A stretch of 64,000 nt of DNA from Formicarius rufipectus (Eukaryota > Chordata > Aves > Passeriformes > Formicariidae): contig VXAU01002293.1 of the NCBI GenBank assembly GCA_013399695.1, positions 248,001 through 312,000 of the forward strand. Reading direction: 5' to 3'. This document shows positions 11,766 to 23,490 of the stretch, in pieces. The position numbers and the translations under genes were made by a program. The notes beneath the pieces were generated by a model. It had not been told where the DNA came from and ran no database searches. It was given only the letters and a program-made list of their open reading frames with translations. Position 1 is the stretch's first letter, and each line of letters begins with the position of its first letter.

Positions 11766-14515
11766 TATTGTATGAAATTGACTCTTTGGAAGGCAACATA
11801 TATATGTTCGTGTCCATTAAACTGAAAGCAGGATTAAGTACCTGTCTTTGTCTTTATTCATGAAAAACCTTTTGAAACTTGGCTTCATACACAAGCCCAT
11901 TGTACCCAAGTGTGCATTTCCCTGTATTCTTGGAATTAACCATCATTTTTTAAGTGAATCAATCAGTATTTAGCCTGTGATCCAAAACTTCAGCTGATGA
12001 ATGCTGTTGAAGAATTTTCTGAAATTACAGGAAGAAATTAAGTAAAACTGGGCTCTTCCTAAAACTTCAGGCATGTCCTGCTGACACACATAATAATGTC
12101 TTCGAACCAACAGTGGCAGATCATCTTTCTGTTTCCACTGAGGAGACTCACACACTCCTCTTGCAAAATTTCAGGATTCTTCTACCAAGTGAGCAATGAA
12201 CCTACAACAACTTCCTTCAACATGGGACATGTGCCATGCAGATGAGCATCTTTGATCTGATGCAGTAATGAGCAGCGATGCTTGCATAGACATAGCCTTA
12301 TTTTTTAAGCACTTCACAGGAAAAGATAGATGGCATTTGTTTGTTTAATCCAGTATTTGAGACAAAATGAGCATTACAATTAGTTGTGAGCTGGAAGAAA
12401 AAGGGGACTTTCTAAGGTAAATTAACAAATCCTGTTATATATATTGGGTAGATCCCTTAATGTCATTATTACATAAGTACTTAAATAACCTTTACCTGCA
12501 GTGTACATGAACCAGATGCTAAGATGGAATCAAACCATATTGCCCCCTTCAAGTCAACATTGCCTCACTCATTCACATCACTAAGACACAGCACTAACTG
12601 TTTTGATTAAATAAGACTGATTCTTTGCATAATCAGCTCACTGAATGACTGTGAAAGAAACCAGCACTTTGCCCTGCTACTACCTATAGTGATTGTGAAG
12701 GGTGTCAATTCTTTCTCATCATTAAAGCTACAAAAGCTGATGTAGAATGTATGAGAGTACATCCCACTAGCAAGGGGGGTGACAGCTGAAGATGACAAGG
12801 TTCTAACAACTGCAAAAAGGATGCAAAAGTGAAAATGAAATAGCACTAATTCAGAGGAGTCCAGAGTAAGAGAGAAAGCTCCACCCTTAGCCTATCCAGA
12901 CATATGAAGAAAACACAGGGATTTCCAAAGTGGGATTGATCTCATCGCCTTCCACACTGCAAGAGCAAGACCAAGAGCAAGCTTAGTGTGGAGATTAAAA
13001 TGATCACTGTGTAAGTAGCTGAAGCAAGACAGCATCATTTATAATAAAATAGTAAAAATAATTTACACTTCTAGAGTACAATTATGAACACTGACTAAGC
13101 TGCAGAAACTCTCCAGAGGATCACACCTATACAAATAAAACCTCAACCCCACTGAACTTAAAGGGAGTGTTCATCCATGCCCTTATACAAGCAAAACAAA
13201 CTTCTACTGACAATACTTTGTTCTTTAAAATGACATACATATGCAAGGAAGAACTGACTTTCCAGAGAGGTGTTAGGGCATGCCCACTTGTTTCAAGATG
13301 CAAAACTGGAGCCTTATCAGAAAACTCTTCTAGACAGAGATATTTCTTCCTTAACCACTTTGAAAGGTGCCAGCATGTTGAAGTTGCAGTAATTTCTGAA
13401 AATGAATCAAGAATATATCAAAGCACAGATTAAGCAAATAAAAACTAGGAATCACAGCTTCCTAATGTGTAAGAAACTTCTTTTACATACAAATGCTGGA
13501 AAGAAAAGGTTGGTAGCTTCCCTGAATTTAGAGATGAGGGACCTACAAGTGCTGACAGTTGTACATCTGCTTTGCTTGCCTTCTGATGGACAGAAATCAA
13601 CTGCAGTCCAGGAGCTCTGTAGGCACAAATCCAAGGTAATAATCTCAAAGTGGCACAGCTGTGGTTCTTGATCAGCTCAAGTGTGTTATGCACTCATCAT
13701 CAGCAGCAAGACCCAATAGCCAAGGGGACTTCTGAGTAATCTGAGTTCCCAGCTGTGGCAATAACCAAATCATCAAAGGTTGATAAAGTCAATGTTGATT
13801 GGTTCCCTTGGGAACCAGTCAAATGCCCGGACTTGTTCCCTTTAGTAACAGAGTAGGGCGATAAGTCATAGCTACTTCCCTCTTATGAAACTTTTCCAGA
13901 GCTTCTGCTCCATGAACTATGTGGGATGTGTCTTGCAGGTTTTGGAGGGATGAAAATTACAGTGTGTGACTTTTGTAATCAGAACTTTGGTTAGAAACTT
14001 GTAATAAGTCACTCTAAGAGGCAGGGTATAGTTGTTTGGGTTTAGCACAAAATAACACAGCTGCTCTAGTGCTGGTCCACATGTGGCCACTTTGGTGTGT
14101 GGTGAAGGAGATGTGATTAGCTGCACCCATCAGGGTAGATGAAGATGAGTGACTCAAAAGCAGACTTCAGATTAGAGCCACATCTACATGTCTCACTGAC
14201 AAATCCTTCAACCACCAGCCACTTCCTGGAAAATGTGTCTGGACAAAATACTTCAGCTGTATTCTTAAAACAAGAGGGGGAAAAAAAAAATAGTCTATTT
14301 TAGGAGCAGTCTCAGTGTTCAGCTGAAGGCTCAAAAAAACCCCAGGCTTAAACAACTCTAATCCATTTTGACCAGCAGCATCTGAGTAAAGACAGGCTAA
14401 TAATCCATTCTCCAGGTCCAAAGATTACCTTGCATAAGTGCACTGACTTGCACTTATTTCTAATTCATCTGAATACTACTTCTATTAAACTACTCAAATC
14501 AGGAAAACAAGACAT

Positions 14516-14929
14516 ATGCATGGAAAGAAAGAGTTCAAAAAATCAGTCGTACAGCTGTTGCAAACACTTAAACATTTCAACAGTGTTTATAAATGTATGC
14601 CAAACTGGAATTATTTCTCTCATAATATTATGATTAGTATAGCAAATAACTCCAATTTCAAAAATAATTGTGCGGCATCACTCATAAAGGAATATTATGC
14701 AAAGAATATTTGCCCTAATGTTTTGGTCCAAAGATTTCTCAGTAATGACAGTAGAAATCCAAACATTGACATTAGTCTAATTTCTCTGATGCTATCTGAG
14801 AGATACCGTAACACTCCTCTGTCACAAATCACCATCAAGACACCTTTTAGAAATTACAGTAATGTGGCTGGCTCTTTCCTTTTTACATTAAATTCATCAC
14901 TGATTAGAAGTGTAAGATGTGCAAAATGA
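14516..14929 (+). CDS. Unrecognised 137-codon ATG frame, probably chance
   Basis: The frame begins with a true ATG (MHGKKEFKKSVVQLL) and ends at TGA, staying open for 137 codons in DNA rich in A and T, where stops are frequent. The product would be rich in Asn, Ser and Ile, with no motif, signal peptide or clear membrane segment. The start context is poor (C at -3, C at +4) and no splice-site pattern around it suggests an exon. I do not recognise it; chance or a long-dead coding segment is more likely than a gene. Confidence 0.1.
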   Translation: MHGKKEFKKSVVQLLQTLKHFNSVYKCMPNWNYFSHNIMISIANNSNFKNNCAASLIKEYYAKNICPNVLVQRFLSNDSRNPNIDISLISLMLSERYRNTPLSQITIKTPFRNYSNVAGSFLFTLNSSLIRSVRCAK

Positions 14930-15831
14930 GAAGCAATTTTTTTAAATTCCTATTTACACCTAAAATAAGAACATCTTTGTAAGACTTCCAGCAATATCTT
15001 AACATATGCAATTAAAAAGAAACGGGGGAAAAAAAAAAACTAAATTAAGTGAAAAGCAGAAGTGAAATATTCTTTAAAAAAAAAAAATTATCAGTAATTC
15101 CAATGGAGAAAAACAAAATCACTGAGAAGAGGAACCTTTTTTATATTGAGTGGGGGATCTAAAGATGACAAGTAGAATACATACCTCAAGACCTCCGATA
15201 CTAAGAGTTTGCTGCCCACTGCTGAAAAGGCAATCTCCAGCTCACAAAAGACTACCCAAGGTATGCTCTGCAGGCTGACATTTCTGACGTTTGAGGAAAC
15301 ATCTTCCAAATAGAAAGCAGTAGGTGACAGAAAGCACAAACTATTTGAGCCTTCATCTGAAAATCAATGAAATGGAGATCCAGAAGTTCTGTGGAATTTC
15401 TAAATATTTTCTAATCTCACAAATTCCTCCTCAGTTTCAGAGGTGAAAGATTACCAACCCTCAAGCTGAACGAAAATGACCTAAGTGCCATGCAACAGGG
15501 ATTTAGCACACTCTCTCCTTGAGGTTGATTTATGACTGATCATCTTTGCTTTAATGCCCTAGAAGTCTCTCCTGTATAATATATGTTATCAAGACTGAGT
15601 AAATTACAAAAGAAGCATCATGCATAGTTCTAATTCTCTTCTCACAACAGGATGTTTATTTCCTGTTGCAAGATAGTAAAAAGGATTTCCAGTTATCATA
15701 TTACAGCAATTTTCAAAAAATGCCTGTAGGCAGGAAGTTCATGAAGAGTGAAACTGGCCCATAACTAGGTTAGCACATGTGAATGGACTCTGAAATGTAA
15801 ATTTATCTGGGTAAAAAAAAAAAAGGGGGGG

Positions 15832-15832
15832 N
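15832..15832. other. Ambiguous base (n) next to a G homopolymer
   Basis: A single n follows A12 and G7. This suggests the homopolymer length was uncertain in the assembly. Confidence 0.9.
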
Positions 15833-17284
15833 AAAGGGTGTGGGGAGAAAAAGAATAAAAGGAACATCAGGAGATACGCCCAGGTATTAAATGAACCAAA
15901 GGTCACAGTGCCAAGATTAATGCCTAGAACAAGAGGTCCCTGGTCGAGGCTGGAACATCCAGGCACCCATTATGAAACTAATTACAATAAAGCTAAGACA
16001 GCCTTTTAAATAAATAACTCTTTATGTCCTAAGGAATAAAAGAGAAACAACCTCATCTTTCAGTTTCTGACTTTTCATCAACCCCTTTGGCCAGAACTGA
16101 CCTCCTGCAGATGCCCATGGACATGCCTGACACAATCTGAGATCAGGATTTGGCTTCTGGTAGACTTCAAGCAAAGTTATATGCTTGCAGACAAAATTCA
16201 GGCTTGCTCAGAGGCTGAAAACTTGCAGAAAATATAAGCCCCTGGGAGAATGGAGCGGTCTAAGAAAATCGTATACACTCTTCAGAAGATGAAACCTGAC
16301 GACTTGGTCTTTGAAGGTGGGCAGCATTCAGGGAAATGTCCTTGTGCTTAAATATCCCATTCCCTTTGGAAGGTTCAATGTGGAGTAGTGGTGGGTGCTC
16401 AAATCATGCCATGGCTGTTCTGCACATAGCAGCTGACTCCAAAGAGAGGTACAGCAATCCTAAACTTCAGTGTGTGGAAGCCCAGGGCCAACATCCCTGT
16501 CTCTGTAGTCTCTTTTCGCCCTGCCTCCATCCCAGGATGTCTCAAGGGGGGAAGCCTGGCCCTTGCTGCCAGCCAGTTACAGTAGGGTGTCTCTCAGGAC
16601 TTCAGTGATGTTTGTGGGTGGTGTAAGCAGCCCTGTGCAGTCCTGCCTCCTCTCTTGCCACATTCTGCCCTAGACAAGGCAACACTTCCTCACTGACAGC
16701 GCAGATAAAGAAAATTATCATCAGAAAATTAAATTCCTTAAGCTTCAAATGCATGTGCAAAAGAATCATTAATCAACTGTGTGAAGGAAAGATGGATGCT
16801 CTGGTGAACTGTAAGCATACATGTAATTTGAAGGTGCTGTGAAACCTCATAGATACTGTTAATTAGAAGTGCAGCCATTCTCTGAACTCTGGAGTCCTTT
16901 TTCATTTCACTTCATGAAACCCACTTGGCATGTGGCTCACTGATCAGGATACTTGCCATTCTGATGATTACATCAGGCCCTCAACATTTCCACAGATGTT
17001 CTCCAGGAACACATGTCTGGGAAACTACAGGGGAGCGTATAGCAGATATAGACAAATCCTAGAACTAGAACTGGGGAGGCATCTCTCTTTCAATAGGATG
17101 AAATTAAATACAGAGCCAAATGTCACTAAAACAATTTCATCCTTTTCAGAAGTTCATCCACAGCTGTTATCATCCGAGAGAATTGCACCATTTTCCAAAG
17201 AGGAAGCTCAGACCCAGCTAGGTATCTGACTGAAAGATTGCAACGTATTAGGTACAAGTCAAAGAATTAGAGATAAATTCCTCT

Positions 17285-17345
17285 CACTGCAAGTGGTGTA
17301 AACCTGGAGTAATGCCACTGATGTCAGCTGAGTAGCACAGATTGC
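17285..17345. repeat. Possible fragment of a sauropsid palindromic repeat
   Basis: aagtggtgtaaacctggagt and then aatgccactgatgtcagctg resemble a palindromic interspersed sequence I recall from sauropsid genomes, with a 'ctggagtaactccactgaagtcagtgg' centre. The right half is badly diverged. See 31774-31885 for a clearer related-looking case. Confidence 0.35.
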
Positions 17346-17507
17346 CACCATTGTGCTTTAAAGAACTTGATATTTGATCTCATTCTTTTTCATGAATTCA
17401 CCTTAGAAGCCCATCAGGCATAGTCAATCCTTTTGTCTTTGCTATGCTGCTACTGCTGTAATTAATCTTTTTCCAACCACCCTATTGGCAATTTCCCTAA
17501 TGCACAC

Positions 17508-17572
17508 ATCCTCCCTCTCTCTCCCTCCCTATCTCTCTCCTCCAATTCCTCTCTGCTGTGCACTTCCTCCCT
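17508..17572. repeat. CT-rich low-complexity tract
   Basis: The plus strand here is almost entirely C and T (ctctctccctccctatctct and similar), a simple pyrimidine tract. Confidence 0.8.
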
Positions 17573-20500
17573 CCCCAGCCTTTTGGGAACACATCATCTT
17601 TTCAGTTAGCCTATGAGCCAGATTGTCTTTAAACTCTTCTTACATAGGCACAGAAGTCTTTTACTCAGATGTATCTGTGTCCTGAATACAGGCTTGGTTA
17701 TTGAAATGGTGATATAAATTAAACCTAGGCTTAACATTAATACTTGTACTAATATAGTCACTTGACAGTGTGGGTGTAAGTAAAATCTTATTAACGCACT
17801 TCAACTTCAGACCAGAGGCATACCTGTTATTATTTTAAATAATCTGTAATTTTTTCTATCTGAAAAAATCTTACGGAAAATAACTCATTTTGAGTCATGT
17901 GAATCATTTGATACTACAAATAATTTGTTAATATGTTCTTAGCTATGAAATTGAAGTTTATTTCAAAGCAAAATATTTTCAAGCAAGTAAAATCATGGTG
18001 GGTTTCTTTTCCTAGAAGATACTGAAATTAAAATCCTGACCAGTATAACAAAATCAACATCTGAAATATAATTTTAGTTAAAACCAAAAGGCAGATTCAA
18101 TTGAAAAAACATCTTCCAAATATTCTCACTTAGGGGGAAGATATTCCTTCAGTTCTAGGTTGCTTTCATCTGGTGCTGTAGGTGAAGCAAGGTCTGAAGG
18201 ATTTTTCCTGGGCTGCTGATTCAGTGAGCTTCTGTGAGGGAAATGAGAGTGGCCAAGCAACCCTTGCTCACCCATGTCTTGTGCTCTCCCAGGTGCTGGA
18301 GTCTGGAGGACTTGCCTACCATTTGTCCTTGCCCATCATATCTTTTGCTTCTATTAAAATTTGCCTTCCCTGTATAACAATGGCGTGGATGTTTGCATTT
18401 GTACAACCCACCTGGTTATACAATTTATTGATTATGTGATTCTTCAGAGAAATAAAAAGGCAGGAAGTTTAAATTAAAACTTTTAATAAGTTCTCATAAT
18501 AACAATAGTGAATAGACAGATTGATATGTGTACTATAACACTTCCCCAAATTGCTTTTTTTCCCTTACAAAGCAACACCCTTGCTGCCTGACACAGCTTC
18601 TGTGATGACAGGTGCACTCTCTGATTGCCTCTATCAGGCCTATAAACTGTCTAAATCCTCCTTTCCCTGGAGGATGTGCCCCATCCCTTCTTGATCCATG
18701 AGTCATGCCATGCACTGCATGCCCTAACAGTACAAATAACATTAGAGACACTGGGGTGGAAGTGTACAGGCAGGACATCTGATCCACACAGGTGCACATT
18801 CGCTGGACACTGGGGTGAGTGAAACCACTGTTACCCAGGTGCTCTTTCATTCAGGTCCATCTTTAGAAGCCAACACAAAATGTGGTCACTGGGTCACTTG
18901 AATAGAAGGAAGGCAGACACTCCACTGCTATTCGTGTTACTGTGAGATGACACTGTCCTTCATGACCAGATGGGTTAACTCCAGAATATCTTACACCCCA
19001 TTTTCTGTAGCCAGTGGGTACATCCCACATGGATACTGATGGTTGTCCAAAGACTGGATAACCACCAAGTACTATTTTCTTAACTTTCAATTCTCTCATG
19101 CAGAGGCAGACAATGAACATATTCATGTCACTGATATTCCCAGCACAATTTAGATGTTTTCTTTATTAAGTGGTAAACACGATCTTGGTAGAAAAAGTAG
19201 CAATAATAGACCTCATGCTCTTCTCTTAACACACCACTGATGACTGGTTTGACAATAATAGTCTAGCCAGCAACAGATTTGGAGTAGTGTGGCCTACATT
19301 GCAGAGGATGATGAAATCTGCCTCAGGACTTCCTGAGGATGTCAGGACTGAAGCATCCTAGCACTGAATAGCTTACACAGTTTCTTGGAGGTCCTGTCCG
19401 TCTCAGATCCATGGGACAGGCCTTTTTGAGACATTTTGTCCTTGTGCTTCTGTTCTGCTGTCAATGGTTGATACATAAGGACCCTCTGAAACCCTCATGG
19501 CTCCAGTCAGAGGTCCTCAAAAGATCTGTATGATCCATTCACAAACATGTGAGATCACCCTCTGACTATCACCAGAAAGCTCTATAACATGCCCCATGAT
19601 ACCTTTCCATCCCCAACCTCACACCAGCTTCGGCCGTCCCATCTCATAACACCTTGGGTCTGCTGAAGACAGAGTGATGGGATGAGGTTTCCTTCCTGTA
19701 GGGTCAACACTGCCTGCATTTGCTTGGCAGTTCCACACAGAGGAACAGGCAGTCACCACTAGATCTACAGTATGAAAGAGTTCAAAGGTCTGCTTGAGCT
19801 TTCCAAACACTGAAGTACTGTAACAGCATGGCCATCACTTAAATGGGTTATAACTCAAGAGAAGTATAGCAGGGTGGGCACATGCAAGAAAGCGTAAATG
19901 TCCTGACCTCGGTAAACCCTGTGGTAAACACTCATTGATGCTTTCCCTGCCTGCTATTTGCCTCTTCCCTGCTTTCCACTTTTCACTATTTACTGGTTGT
20001 GTCCCTCTTTACAAATTAATTTATGCAAAGTGTCGACTTGTTACACTGAATGGATTTTTTTTTCCTGAGCCTTTTAGGGAGATGCAGAGACTGCCTTCAT
20101 TCAGATTGTTCAACAATCTTATCCATAACCTCTTCCTAACAGGTGTTCCACACATCCCAACAGGATACATTTATTCTGAACCTTCCTTGCTGCTTTAAAC
20201 AAAACCTCATATTCCCTCTGCCTTCCCTTTCTCCATCCCTTTGATCCATCCCTTTTTAAGCTTTGTTTGTGCTATTAATAATCGAGAGTTCAGTGCTGTC
20301 AGCACATTCAACACGGCAGAGAACAAAGGGCAGAAAACAGCCCCACCCAAAATGAGTTTACAGGCTAATGAAGGCAAACAAAACCCTCCACTTGACTGGC
20401 TGCACAGGGTGGCAGCCTGAATGGTAACTCCTGCGCTGGAGCGGGGCAGGGGGGAGGGATGGGGGGAGCTGTCCTTCAAAACCCACATTTTTAAGTGGAC

Positions 20501-20894
20501 GAGAGCCTGCCTATTCACAAAAGAAAAGAGTTTAAAGGGAAAGTTCCTGAAAGAGAAAATTAAAGCCTGATGAAGCAATTTTTGGGCTAAGGGATGCCAG
20601 ACAGATGGAGATAGGGAGATGGGTAGGTGCAAAATATAAGTGAAGAGAGATATGTGGCTTAAATAGCTAATCAGTAAGAGGGCAAAGGCACCCAGACACC
20701 CTGTGAAGACACTCTCATAAAGAACCAGGGACAGATGGAGCCAGAGCTGTGCAGAGCCTTTGAAGGAGCAGATAAGCAGGTTGAATTTAATGGGGGAATG
20801 TGAGAGGTTGTAATTGAGGAGCTCAGGACACTGAGGATCATTAAGAATTTGCAAGGAGAATTGAGCACTGCATGAGGAGCTTGGAAAATCTCGG
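17573..20894. other. Unique-looking non-coding DNA
   Basis: No recognised gene. Minus-strand frames at 18533-19126 (two frames in register separated by two nearby stops) and 19619-19810 are unassigned. The 231-codon minus frame at 20207-20902 starts at TTG and overlaps the CR1 tail below. The segment 20500-20890 is purine-rich and feels repeat-like, but I could not name a family. Confidence 0.5.
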
Positions 20895-21012
20895 TATTTC
20901 AAGGTTTTAAGGACAAGTTAGATAAACATCTGTTGAGAATGTTGTAGCTGTGGCTGATCCTGCCCTGGGGCAAGCGATGGGCCCAGTGACCTCTTGAGCT
21001 CCCTTCCCTTTT
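20895..21012 (+). mobile_element. CR1 LINE 3' end fragment, sense
   Basis: aggacaagttagataaacatc, then tgatcctgccctggggcaag and gacctcttgagctcccttcc, reproduce the CR1 3' UTR order ('aggacaggttagacaaacac...ggtcctgcc...gacctcttgaggtccctt'). The terminal octamer repeats are not visible; a T-run follows instead. This is a 5'-truncated, non-coding remnant of moderate divergence. Confidence 0.75.
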
Positions 21013-23443
21013 TTATGTGGGTGTGGTAGGCCAGGAAGACAATTTGCCAGATGGTAAACACATTTTTGCCCAGATTGAAGCTGAATAAGGAGTAGTGATT
21101 TGAGGGATGAGGGGATCCCAGGCTGCACAACTATGCAAAGGTATCACATGAAAGATGGAAAAAAAGAGAAAGAATTAGGTTACTGCGCAGTCTTTTCTAC
21201 TGAGCATCAGCCAAGTGTATCAATCAGAGGGGAATGAAAGAAAGAGGAGAGGACAAATGGGTCAAAGATTGGAAGTGTAAATTCAGTGGTGTTCGATATG
21301 ATGAAACTGTTCCTATGAAAACTATTGTATCATTGAATGCCACTGTGTATTCACTCACAAGGCCATGAGTATGTCTTTCCCAGACTAGCTATAATAGAGA
21401 TCTTTATGTCTCTACTCTAAACAGACAATACCAAGGAGGTCAGCAGAAGCAAGGAGAAGTACTCTACTCCAGCTAGTCTGCAGGTGAAATAGAAAGAAAA
21501 GAAGAGTCAGTGGCAAAACAAAGGAATTAGGTATTGGAACACACACAGATAATGCATTGAGTTGGCATAAAGAGAGGGTTTAAAGTAGGGAACAAAAGAT
21601 ACAACTTTGTAATAGGAAGACCCTTTTTATTGGCAAGACCAATGGTACTAAAGTGAGCTGAATTAAACTTTTGGTTTAGAAGACAATTTAATGTTGCAGA
21701 GAAAATATTTTCTATATTCTTAAATGGCTCTGAGGGATCCTCAAGGACTGCATCCAGAGTGAGGAGGGAAGTGAGGTAGTGGAAAGGCATGAAGGCGTTA
21801 TGACTTTGGTAACCTTACCTAGATTCACATGCTTCCTGTATTATTTAGAAAAGATGTGTCAAGTTTCAGACTCTAGCAAACTGTGTGTGTGCATACAGAG
21901 GATTTTTTTTACCTGCTTCTATCATGTGTCCTTGAAGAAACAAAATACAAACCAAATGAAAACTGCTATCTCTTCAGTGGGATACAATAAAACATTAACA
22001 ACTACTGAGAAGAATTGGGCAAAAAAAGTACACGTTCCAGAGCTAGACTATTAGATTGAAGATTCCCTTCTGGTGTCAGGTATGAGGCTTGCTTATGAAA
22101 TGCAGGGTAGGTGCTCAGAGCCAGGAACAGGGTTTAGCCTGTTTTCAATACTGGGCCTCCAGAGTCTGGGAACTGTCATAACTATGTGGAGAGAGTCCAG
22201 TCGTGTCGCTTTACCAACAAGCCCAGGCAACTCATAACAGTCATGAAGAAGGAAGGAAAATAAAAGTAAAAAATTGAATACAGTCAATATAGAGCTGAGT
22301 TTGAGTTGATGAGTTCATCAAAGTAATGTCAGAGCAATGGAGGAAGACTAGAAACAGAATGGCCAGGCAGCAGGTCAAGGGCAAGGAGATGGCCATGTGA
22401 GCTATCAGCAAAGACAGGGGAATGGGTTGCCACAGGATTACCAAGGGATGAAAACAGGAACAGGCTCAAGATAGAGTCAAAATAACTAGGAGTCACTGAG
22501 TGACTGATCATAAAGGGAAGGCTGAGAAGGGGGGAAGCATGTTCAAAGATATCTGAGGTGAAAATAATCCATGAGAAATTGATTATTTGAGTTATCATCA
22601 GTGACTCAGTAGTCACAGACTGGGAAAGATGAAAACAGAAAGTAGCTGTGGCAGCAGCCACAAAAGTTTGACCTTGACAAACACCTTGTTAGTGGATGAA
22701 GGTGCCTTATTTCAGTCTCATAGCAGAGTAATACATGGGAGATTCAAGGGGAGTCAAGAACTGGCAGTAGGGGGCACTTTCACAAAGTATGAAGTCAAAG
22801 ATAGAAGTTGCTGAGAAAGACATAGTCTAGATTAGATCTTAAAAGAGGAAATGAGGGGTGGGTGAGATGACAGAGGGAAAAGAAATTTCGATGTTGGGAA
22901 AGTGACCGGGAAGATACAGATGAACTCAGCACTTTCAAGTCTTGGTTCATGCCTATGTGTGCTATGTTTTTAGCATTTCTTAAACTGAAAACATCCTCAC
23001 TCTAAGTTGTGGCAACTTGTAGAGGCTAGTGAACTAATGACAATAGAACTCAGGGCTATCACTACTGAAAAGAGGCTCGTGGCTCAACCAGGCAGTCACA
23101 TCAGACCTCCTCTGCACATTTAGGTGCCCAGCTTCCATATTCCATCTGCATAACTTCAGTCAAATATCCAAAGTCCATCCAGAGTGGCTTTGAAACTGCA
23201 TGAGAATCATGTCTCTACTTCTATGTCACTATTTTGTTACATGGGAGGGAAGGACCACAGCATTGTGACAGTGACTCACTACCTATACCTGGATGTTATT
23301 TCAGCTAGTTTCTCTGCCTCCATTTTCCCCAGCAGTAGGTATAATACAGTGCTAATCTCACACAGGAACTCTCATACGGAGCTAAAAATCACAGATCTCA
23401 CTCTTTCACGCAGCAACAGCAAATTTGCTATCTTCTGTCTGTG
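21013..23443. other. Purine-rich non-coding DNA, no gene recognised
   Basis: Rich in A and G on the plus strand, especially 21130-21260 and 22230-22880. No convincing exon. The prose-like purine-rich texture is reminiscent of old interspersed repeats but no family could be assigned. Confidence 0.5.
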
Positions 23444-23490
23444 AGTATGTGTGTATATATATGTGTGTATATATATATATATGCACATAT
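23444..23490. repeat. TA/TG alternating microsatellite
   Basis: Short blocks of GT and TA dinucleotides alternate (gtgtgtatatatatgtgtg and then (TA)n), ending in gcacatat. Confidence 0.9.

Larger units (their letters stand above)
11766..17284. other. AT-rich unique-looking non-coding DNA
   Basis: No recognisable gene. Poly(A) runs occur near 14280, 15030 and 15075. An ambiguous base lies at 15832 beside a G run. The plus frame at 14516-14929 is unusually long for such AT-rich DNA and is listed separately. Confidence 0.55.

Noticed and set aside
20207..20902. 231-codon minus-strand open frame
   Set aside because: It starts at TTG, has its first ATG deep inside, matches no family, and overlaps the start of a CR1 3' end on the other strand.
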